Below are positions 57,664-64,000 of a stretch of 64,000 nucleotides of DNA, in pieces. Within the stretch, counting starts at the first letter, position 1. Every line of letters starts with the position of its first letter. Origin of the DNA: JAPPOI01 sp028818055 (GTDB lineage: Bacteria > Pseudomonadota > Alphaproteobacteria > Rhodobacterales > Rhodobacteraceae). The stretch spans positions 868,001 to 932,000 of the forward strand of contig OZ253954.1 of assembly GCA_965267405.1 (NCBI GenBank). Reading direction: 5' to 3'. A program made the position numbers and the translations under genes. The notes under the pieces were generated by a model that had not been told where the DNA came from, searched no databases, and worked only from the letters and a program-made list of their open reading frames with translations.

Positions 57664-60600
57664 TCAGTCGCGGCTTTCCGGTGTTTCCACCAGATCGGCG
57701 TCGATCTCGGTCACGTCGATGTCGTCCATCGGTGCCGCCAATGCCGCGGCAGCTTCGGCCTCGGCACGGGCTTCCTGAATGACTTTCAGGTCGCGCTCGG
57801 CAGCAATACGGCGCACTTTCTGGGTCGCGCCACCTGTACCGGCTGGGATCAGACGGCCAACAATGACGTTTTCCTTCAGGCCAACAAGCGTGTCACGCTT
57901 GCCTTGAACCGATGCTTCGGTCAGCACGCGGGTCGTTTCCTGGAACGACGCAGCCGAGATGAACGACCGGGTCTGAAGCGACGCCTTGGTGATACCCAAG
58001 AGGATCGGCTCGCCCTGTGCAAGACGACGACCTTCCGACGCTGCCTTTTCGTTGGCGGCATCAAATTCGGCCTTGTCGACGTGTTCACCCTTCAGAAGCG
58101 TGGTTTCTCCGCTGTCGAGGATCTCCCACTTCTGGAGCATCTGACGCACGATGACCTCGATGTGCTTGTCGTTGATCTTCACGCCCTGGAGACGATAGAC
58201 CTCTTGCACCTCGTCGATCATGTAGTCAGCCAACGCTTCGACACCCATGATTGACAGGATGTCATGCGGCGCCGGGTTGCCGTCCATGATGTAGTCGCCC
58301 TTTTGAACGAAGTCACCTTCGGCCACTGGGATGTGCTTGCCCTTCGGCACCATGTATTCGACCGGCTCAAGCGATTCATCGGCAGGTTCAATGCTGATGC
58401 GACGCTTGTTCTTATAGTCGCGGCCGAATTTCACGTAGCCATCTATTTCGGCGATGATCGCGTGATCCTTCGGACGGCGCGCTTCAAAGAGTTCAGCAAC
58501 CCGAGGCAGACCACCGGTGATGTCTTTTGTCTTCGCGCCTTCACGTGGAATACGCGCCACAACATCACCCGCTGCAACATCGGCACCGTCTTCAACCGAC
58601 AAAATGGCGTCAACCGACATCGGGTAAGTGACCGGGTTGCCCGCATCGTTGCGGACCGGCTCACCATCCGAACCTGCCAGAATGACCTCAGGCTTCAGAT
58701 CGCTGCCCTTTGGCGCAGAACGCCAGTCGGTCACGATCTTCTGGGTCATGCCTGTGGCATCGTCGGTGTCGTCGCGGACAGATACGCCCGACACAAGATC
58801 GACGAACTTCGCAGTACCGGCTTTCTCGGCAATGATCGGAAGCGTGTATGGGTCCCACTCAAAAAGTTTGTCCCCACGCGCAACCTTGTCGCCTTCCTTG
58901 ACGAAGACTTTGGTACCGTAGCCCAGCTTGTGGCTGGCGCGTTCGACACTGTTTTCGTCTTCGATGGCAAGCTGCATGTTCCGGCCAATAACGATCTGTT
59001 CGCCAGCGGCGTTCTTGATCAGGTTGGCGTTCTTGAACACGATCTTACCTTCAGCCGAAGCTTCAAGGAACGACTGCTGACCACCCTGCGCAATGCCGCC
59101 AATGTGGAATGTCCGCATCGTCAGCTGCGTGCCGGGTTCACCGATCGACTGAGCAGCGATGATGCCAACGGCTTCGCCGATGTTCACCAACGTACCGCGC
59201 GCAAGGTCGCGGCCGTAGCACATGGCGCAGACGCCTTCCTCAGCCTCACAGGTCAGCGGCGAACGAATGCGAACCGACTGAAGCGAAGCCGCTTCGATTG
59301 CATCGGCCTTGCGCTCGTCGATCAACTCGCCTTTGGCGGCCAGGACTTCATCAGAACCTGGTACGACGATATCCTCAGCCGCGACGCGGCCCAGAATACG
59401 TTCAGACAAAGACGCAACGATTTCGCCATCGTTGATCGCTGGTTCAGCATTGATGGCCGTCTCGGTTCCACAATCGTGCATGCGCACGATGCAGTCCTGT
59501 GCCACGTCAACCAGACGGCGGGTCAGATAACCGGAGTTCGCTGTCTTAAGCGCCGTATCAGCCAGACCTTTCCGAGCGCCGTGTGTCGAGTTGAAGTACT
59601 CAAGCACCGTTAGGCCCTCTTTAAAGTTCGAGATGATCGGTGTTTCGATGATCTCGCCCGACGGCTTGGCCATAAGGCCGCGCATACCGCCCAGCTGCTT
59701 CATCTGGGCTGGCGAACCACGCGCACCAGAGTGCGACATCATGTAGACGCTGTTCGGTTCCATTTCGGCACCGGCATCGTCTTTCTTCATCGAAGAGATG
59801 TCGTCCATCATGGCGGCAGCCACATCGTCCGAACACTTCGACCAGGCGTCGACAACTTTGTTGTACTTTTCGCCCTGAGTGATCAGGCCGTCCATGTACT
59901 GTTGTTCGAACTCTTTAACCTGTTCGCGAACGTCATCGACGATCTTCCACTTGGCGTCGGGGATGACCATGTCGTCCTTACCGAACGAGATGCCGGCCTT
60001 GAACGCTTCTTTGAAGCCCATCGACATGATCTGGTCACAGAAGATGACACTCTCTTTCTGACCGCAGTAGCGATAGACCGTGTCGATGACCTGCTGAACC
60101 TCTTTCTTCCGGAGAAGACGGTTCACCAGTTCAAACGGTGCTTTCGCGTTCAGCGGCAGAAGTGCGCCCAGCTTGACGCGACCAGGGGTCGTTTCAAAAC
60201 GCTGGTAAACTTCCTGACCTTCGTCATCGATCTGTTTGACGCGTGCAGTGATCCGGGCGTGCAAGTGCACCTCGCCAGCGTCCAACGCATGCTGAACTTC
60301 GTCGGCATCAGCAAAGACCATGCCTTCGCCCTTCATGCCTTCGCGCTCCATCGAGATGTAATAGAGACCAAGGATCATGTCCTGCGATGGAACGATGATC
60401 GGTGCGCCGTTGGCTGGCGACAGAACGTTGTTCGTCGACATCATCAGAACGCGGGCTTCCAGCTGTGCTTCAAGCGACAGTGGCACGTGAACGGCCATCT
60501 GGTCACCGTCGAAGTCAGCGTTAAACGCCGAACAGACGAGCGGGTGAAGCTGGATCGCCTTACCTTCGATCAGAACCGGTTCGAACGCCTGAATGCCGAG

Positions 60601-61902
60601 ACGGTGCAGTGTCGGTGCGCGGTTCAGAAGAACCGGGTGCTCACGAATGACCTCGTCCAGGATGTCCCAAACCTCGGGACGTTCCTTTTCGACCAGTTTC
60701 TTCGCCTGCTTGACCGTCGAAGACAGGCCCTTGGCTTCCAAGCGACTGTAAATAAACGGTTTAAACAGCTCGAGCGCCATCTTTTTCGGAAGACCACACT
60801 GGTGCAGCTTCAGTTCCGGACCGGTCACAATGACCGAACGGCCCGAGAAGTCGACGCGCTTACCCAAAAGGTTCTGGCGGAAGCGGCCCTGCTTGCCTTT
60901 CAGCATGTCGCTGAGCGACTTCAGCGGACGCTTGTTCGCACCCGTGATGACGCGGCCACGACGGCCGTTGTCGAACAGAGCGTCGACAGACTCCTGCAAC
61001 ATCCGCTTTTCGTTCCGGACGATGATGTCTGGTGCGCGAAGCTCGATCAGACGCTTCAGGCGGTTGTTCCGGTTGATCACACGACGATACAGATCGTTCA
61101 GGTCAGACGTCGCAAAACGTCCGCCGTCCAGCGGCACAAGCGGACGCAGTTCCGGTGGAATGACCGGAATGACCGTCAGGATCATCCATTCAGGACGGTT
61201 GCCCGATTCAAGGAAGTTCTCGACGATCTTCAGACGCTTGATGATCTTCTTTGGCTTCAGTTCACCGGTTGCTTCGGCCAGATCAGCGCGCAACTGCTCG
61301 GCTTCAGCTTCCAGATCGATGTTCTGGAGCATCTCACGGATCGCTTCGGCGCCGATGTTCGCGGTGAACGCGTCCATACCGTAGGCGTCCTGCGCATCCA
61401 TGAACTCTTCTTCCGACATCAGCTGGCCGTATTGCAGGTCAGTAAGGCCGGGTTCGATGACCACATAGTTCTCGAAGTAGAGAATGCGCTCAAGATCGCG
61501 CAGCGTCATGTCGAGCATAAGGCCGATACGGCTTGGCAGCGACTTCAGGAACCAGATGTGCGCAACCGGAGCGGCCAGTTCGATGTGGCCCATCCGTTCG
61601 CGGCGCACCTTCTGGAGCGTCACTTCTACACCGCATTTCTCGCAGACAACGCCGCGATACTTCATGCGCTTATATTTGCCGCAGAGACATTCGTAGTCTT
61701 TGATCGGCCCGAAGATGCGGGCACAGAACAGACCGTCACGCTCGGGTTTGAACGTCCGGTAGTTGATCGTCTCGGGCTTTTTGATCTCACCATAGGACCA
61801 CGAAAGGATCCGCTCCGGTGACGCCAGCGAGATCTTGATCTCGTCAAACGTCTTCGGCGCGGCGAGCGGGTTAAACGGGTTTGTTGTCAGTTCCTGGTTC
61901 AT
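57664..61902 (-). CDS. rpoC: DNA-directed RNA polymerase subunit beta'
   Basis: Catalytic large subunit, 1412 residues. The zinc ribbon CLCGKYKRMKYRGVVCEKC is near residue 70. The active-site loop NADFDGDQMAVH holds the three metal aspartates. The second zinc site is CEAEEGVCAMC. The ATG at 61902 (MNQELTTNPFNP) is the family start; the frame is open 15 codons further. It is separated from rpoB by about 540 bases with small genes, where most bacteria have a short gap. Confidence 0.99.
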   Translation of the reverse strand: MNQELTTNPFNPLAAPKTFDEIKISLASPERILSWSYGEIKKPETINYRTFKPERDGLFCARIFGPIKDYECLCGKYKRMKYRGVVCEKCGVEVTLQKVRRERMGHIELAAPVAHIWFLKSLPSRIGLMLDMTLRDLERILYFENYVVIEPGLTDLQYGQLMSEEEFMDAQDAYGMDAFTANIGAEAIREMLQNIDLEAEAEQLRADLAEATGELKPKKIIKRLKIVENFLESGNRPEWMILTVIPVIPPELRPLVPLDGGRFATSDLNDLYRRVINRNNRLKRLIELRAPDIIVRNEKRMLQESVDALFDNGRRGRVITGANKRPLKSLSDMLKGKQGRFRQNLLGKRVDFSGRSVIVTGPELKLHQCGLPKKMALELFKPFIYSRLEAKGLSSTVKQAKKLVEKERPEVWDILDEVIREHPVLLNRAPTLHRLGIQAFEPVLIEGKAIQLHPLVCSAFNADFDGDQMAVHVPLSLEAQLEARVLMMSTNNVLSPANGAPIIVPSQDMILGLYYISMEREGMKGEGMVFADADEVQHALDAGEVHLHARITARVKQIDDEGQEVYQRFETTPGRVKLGALLPLNAKAPFELVNRLLRKKEVQQVIDTVYRYCGQKESVIFCDQIMSMGFKEAFKAGISFGKDDMVIPDAKWKIVDDVREQVKEFEQQYMDGLITQGEKYNKVVDAWSKCSDDVAAAMMDDISSMKKDDAGAEMEPNSVYMMSHSGARGSPAQMKQLGGMRGLMAKPSGEIIETPIISNFKEGLTVLEYFNSTHGARKGLADTALKTANSGYLTRRLVDVAQDCIVRMHDCGTETAINAEPAINDGEIVASLSERILGRVAAEDIVVPGSDEVLAAKGELIDERKADAIEAASLQSVRIRSPLTCEAEEGVCAMCYGRDLARGTLVNIGEAVGIIAAQSIGEPGTQLTMRTFHIGGIAQGGQQSFLEASAEGKIVFKNANLIKNAAGEQIVIGRNMQLAIEDENSVERASHKLGYGTKVFVKEGDKVARGDKLFEWDPYTLPIIAEKAGTAKFVDLVSGVSVRDDTDDATGMTQKIVTDWRSAPKGSDLKPEVILAGSDGEPVRNDAGNPVTYPMSVDAILSVEDGADVAAGDVVARIPREGAKTKDITGGLPRVAELFEARRPKDHAIIAEIDGYVKFGRDYKNKRRISIEPADESLEPVEYMVPKGKHIPVAEGDFVQKGDYIMDGNPAPHDILSIMGVEALADYMIDEVQEVYRLQGVKINDKHIEVIVRQMLQKWEILDSGETTLLKGEHVDKAEFDAANEKAASEGRRLAQGEPILLGITKASLQTRSFISAASFQETTRVLTEASVQGKRDTLVGLKENVIVGRLIPAGTGGATQKVRRIAAERDLKVIQEARAEAEAAAALAAPMDDIDVTEIDADLVETPESRD

Positions 61903-61924
61903 AATCAGTTCCTCACCTCGGCGA

Positions 61925-62161
61925 TCAGAAAACGACCATTGTCGCAATCAAGATTGCCGTTGCCATAAGTGAAAGTGCGAGCAGCGAAATTAGAAAATCG
62001 GCGAGCAAGAGACGCCACGAGGGCATTCGAAGCGGTGTGTCCGATTGCCAAAAGTCCTCTTTCAGTCGTTCCAAAAGTCGAGCGCGCATCCGGATTGTCA
62101 GCACCGTGACCAAAGAGGCCAGCGGGACCACAAACAGGACTACGAAGAGTACGAGCTTCAA
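61925..62161 (-). CDS. Small membrane protein between rpoB and rpoC
   Basis: Protein of 78 residues with two clear membrane helices, LVLFVVLFVVPLASLVTVL near the N-terminus and LLADFLISLLALSLMATAIL near the C-terminus. They are joined by a charged cytoplasmic loop (RMRARLLERLKEDFWQSD). The start is a TTG with AGGA about seven bases upstream. No family recognised. Its stop is 22 bases before the rpoC ATG, so it is probably co-transcribed with rpoBC. Confidence 0.62.
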   Translation of the reverse strand: MKLVLFVVLFVVPLASLVTVLTIRMRARLLERLKEDFWQSDTPLRMPSWRLLLADFLISLLALSLMATAILIATMVVF

Positions 62162-62173
62162 AGTTGTTCATCC

Positions 62174-62245
62174 TCATTTCGCTGCTTTCCCGGGTTCGTT
62201 GTATCCGTCCGCAGCGAGCGAGATGGTTGTCTGCACCTGGTTCAT
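62174..62245 (-). CDS. Very short ORF (23 residues) between small membrane-protein genes
   Basis: ATG to TGA reading M-N-Q-V-Q-T-T-I-S-L then a polar end. GGGGAG lies about six bases upstream, and the ATG is one base after the TAG of the preceding small gene. The signal is only the site and the packing; it could be a leader or a chance frame. No function assigned. Confidence 0.3.
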   Translation of the reverse strand: MNQVQTTISLAADGYNEPGKAAK

Positions 62246-62246
62246 T

Positions 62247-62480
62247 CTATTCTCCCCAAACGGGTAAGTAGCCAAAGAGTGTCGCGTCGATTGCTATTGC
62301 AAAAATCGCGACACCCCAGACAAATGCTTTTGCGCGATCTGGATCGTACCAAGGGTATTCGGCATCTTTTTTCCAGAAGGCGTAGGCGACAAGCGCCACG
62401 CCGACTGGAAATCCGAGATAGGCAATCCAAACCGGCACGTCATCATCACTCGGCCGCGATCCCGCTTTCGTCTTCGTCAT
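62247..62480 (-). CDS. Small membrane protein overlapping the rpoB end
   Basis: Protein of up to 77 residues with two hydrophobic segments (WIAYLGFPVGVALVAYAFW and FVWGVAIFAIAIDATLFG), joined by KKDAEYPWYDPDRAKA. No family recognised. The ATG at 62480 would overlap the rpoB end by 35 bases; GTG at 62438 would start just after it. Neither has a convincing ribosome-binding site. It lies between rpoB and the 78-residue membrane protein. Confidence 0.55.
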   Translation of the reverse strand: MTKTKAGSRPSDDDVPVWIAYLGFPVGVALVAYAFWKKDAEYPWYDPDRAKAFVWGVAIFAIAIDATLFGYLPVWGE

Positions 62481-64000
62481 CCTCAATCGCATCCAGGAGT
62501 TCCATGTTCAGGCCGAGGCCGCGGACTTCTTTCACAAGCACGTTGAAGCTTTCCGGTACACCGGCTTCGAAATTGTCCTCGCCCTTGACGATCGACTCGT
62601 AGACCTTGGTTCGGCCTGCAACGTCGTCCGACTTGACGGTGAGCATTTCCTGAAGCGTGTAGGCGGCGCCGTATGCTTCCAGTGCCCAGACCTCCATTTC
62701 CCCGAAACGCTGGCCGCCGAACTGAGCTTTACCGCCCAGAGGCTGCTGCGTGACAAGGCTGTAAGGCCCGGTGGAACGCGCGTGAATTTTGTCGTCCACG
62801 AGGTGGTGAAGCTTCAAGAGATACTTGATGCCAACCGTGACCTGCCGCGAGAATTGCTCACCGGTCCGACCATCATAGAGGTCAGACTGGCCGCTTTCGT
62901 TGAAGCCTGCGCGCACAAGCGCATCGTTGACGTCAGCTTCTTTCGCACCGTCGAAGACCGGCGTTGCGATTGGCACACCGCGTGTGGCGTTCTCGGCCGC
63001 TTCAAGCAAGCGATCATCGTCCATGTCTTTGATGCCTTCTTTGAAGACGTCATCGCCATAGGCAACTTTCATCGCATCCTTGATGGGCTTCATGTCGCCA
63101 TTCAAACGGTAACCCTGCAAAGCCTCGTCGATCTGGATACCCAGACCACGCGACGCCCAACCCATGTGGGTTTCCAGGATCTGTCCGACGTTCATCCGCG
63201 ACGGCACGCCGAGCGGGTTCAGAACGAAGTCGACAGGCGTACCATCAGCAAGGAACGGCATGTCTTCCATAGGCACAACCTTGGAAATAACACCCTTGTT
63301 CCCGTGACGACCGGCCATCTTGTCACCTGGCTGAAGCTTGCGCTTCACAGCGACAAAGACTTTGACCATCTTCATCACGCCCGGTGGCAGATCATCTCCG
63401 CGGCGGACCTTTTCGACCTTGTCTTCGAAACGAGCGTCAAGTGCACGTTTCTGCGCTTCGTACTGCGCGTTCAAGGCTTCGATGTCTTGTGCAACCTTCT
63501 CTTCGCCGATGGCAAGTTGCCACCACTGGCCGCGAGACAGCTGCTCAAGCAGATCGTCGTCGATCTTGGACTTCGGCTTAACGCCTTTCGGACCTTTAAC
63601 CGCAACCTTGCCCATCAGCATGCCTTTGAGGCGGGCGTAGATGTTCCGCTCAAGGATTGCCAATTCGTCGTCGCGGTCACGAGCCAGACGTTCGACTTCT
63701 TCACGTTCGATCTGAAGTGCGCGTTCGTCTTTTTCGACACCGTGGCGGTTGAAGACGCGAACTTCCACGATCGTACCGAAGTCTCCCGGAGGCAGACGCA
63801 GCGACGTGTCACGTACGTCAGAAGCTTTCTCACCAAAGATGGCACGCAGAAGCTTTTCTTCCGGTGTCATCGGGCTTTCGCCCTTCGGTGTGATCTTACC
63901 AACCAGAATGTCGCCCGGTCCAACTTCGGCGCCGATGTAAACGATGCCAGCCTCGTCGAGGTTGCGCAGCGCTTCTTCACCAACGTTTGGAATGTCACGG
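62446..64000 (-). CDS. rpoB: DNA-directed RNA polymerase subunit beta (C-terminal part, truncated by window)
   Basis: The last 517 residues or so of the beta subunit; the 5' end lies beyond 64000. Present are the RHGNKGV-type AGRHGNKGVISKVVP, the DGTPVDFVLNPLGVPSRMN block, and the C-terminal GGQRFGEMEVWALEAYGAAY. The region of known rifampicin-resistance changes lies upstream, outside the window. The stop is TGA at 62446-62448. Confidence 0.98.
   Translation of the reverse strand, partial: RDIPNVGEEALRNLDEAGIVYIGAEVGPGDILVGKITPKGESPMTPEEKLLRAIFGEKASDVRDTSLRLPPGDFGTIVEVRVFNRHGVEKDERALQIEREEVERLARDRDDELAILERNIYARLKGMLMGKVAVKGPKGVKPKSKIDDDLLEQLSRGQWWQLAIGEEKVAQDIEALNAQYEAQKRALDARFEDKVEKVRRGDDLPPGVMKMVKVFVAVKRKLQPGDKMAGRHGNKGVISKVVPMEDMPFLADGTPVDFVLNPLGVPSRMNVGQILETHMGWASRGLGIQIDEALQGYRLNGDMKPIKDAMKVAYGDDVFKEGIKDMDDDRLLEAAENATRGVPIATPVFDGAKEADVNDALVRAGFNESGQSDLYDGRTGEQFSRQVTVGIKYLLKLHHLVDDKIHARSTGPYSLVTQQPLGGKAQFGGQRFGEMEVWALEAYGAAYTLQEMLTVKSDDVAGRTKVYESIVKGEDNFEAGVPESFNVLVKEVRGLGLNMELLDAIEDDEDESGIAAE

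Noticed and set aside
59731..61821. Open frame of 696 codons on the plus strand opposite rpoC
   Set aside because: Antisense of conserved rpoC codons; no start signal or motif.
61905..62177. Alternative 90-codon frame (MRMNNFEART) in the rpoB-rpoC spacer
   Set aside because: It overlaps the two-helix membrane-protein frame. It has no hydrophobic pattern, and its Arg/Ala/Gly-rich composition suggests a shadow.
1..64000. tRNA or rRNA genes, CRISPR arrays, insertion sequences, attachment sites
   Set aside because: None recognised by eye: no repeat-spacer arrays, transposase motifs, CCA-ended cloverleaf regions or rRNA-like stretches. A tRNA scan was not possible here, so small RNA genes cannot be fully excluded.

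Overview
The window looks like part of the chromosome of an alphaproteobacterium of the Rhodobacterales (Roseobacter/Rhodobacter group). Evidence: a four-gene aap/bzt amino-acid ABC transporter, an ATP12-type F1-ATPase chaperone gene beside an RluA-type pseudouridine synthase, a short LID-less adenylate kinase, a VPLPA-CTERM exosortase substrate, TTAA-N7-TTAA (CtrA-type) boxes, and the style of the ribosomal and RNA polymerase proteins. The assignment is by recognition, not by database search.

Layout. 1-5.4 kb (+): a tightly overlapped run yidC - MOSC protein - engB - argB - iron-sulphur protein - SixA-like phosphatase, closed by a shared terminator. 5.4-10.2 kb (-): aapJQMP-type transporter with a hairpin after the binding-protein gene. 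10.4-13.9 kb (-): atp12, rluC-like, crcB, rarA. 13.9-15.4 kb (-): a luxR-luxI quorum-sensing pair whose promoter carries a lux-box-like dyad. 15.5-64 kb: the str-S10-spc-alpha and rpoBC genes, nearly all on the minus strand and in the classical order, but cut into blocks by non-ribosomal genes.

Read in the direction of transcription (right to left) the blocks are: rpoB-[small membrane proteins]-rpoC; rpsL-rpsG-fusA-tuf-rpsJ-rplC-rplD-rplW; rplB-rpsS-rplV-rpsC-rplP; rpmC-rpsQ-rplN-rplX-rplE-rpsN-rpsH-rplF-rplR-rpsE-rpmD; rplO-secY-adk; rpsM-rpsK-rpoA-rplQ. Four accessory insertions lie between them: 53.7-57.6 kb, 38.1-46.8 kb, 28.7-35.1 kb and 20.9-24.0 kb. The joins carry terminators and new promoters. 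Three of the promoters (before rpsL, rplB and rplO) share a 17-bp spacer and a TATACG -10 followed by G/C-rich sequence, as expected for growth-rate-controlled promoters. The ancestral superoperon therefore seems to have become several separately promoted units.

The accessory genes are mostly small enzymes and regulators: GMC oxidoreductase, FMN glutamate-synthase-like protein, TetR regulators with recognisable operators, SRPBCC, ChaC-like, GST, VOC, SDR, thermonuclease-like, thiopurine methyltransferase-like, tandem Usp, two EamA transporters, GFA-type protein, sterol-desaturase-like protein, MlrC-type protein, P-loop kinase, glycosyltransferase, exosortase substrate. No tRNA, rRNA, insertion sequence, phage gene or CRISPR array was recognised. 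Coordinates and motifs were read by eye. Family names are from recognition of conserved motifs.
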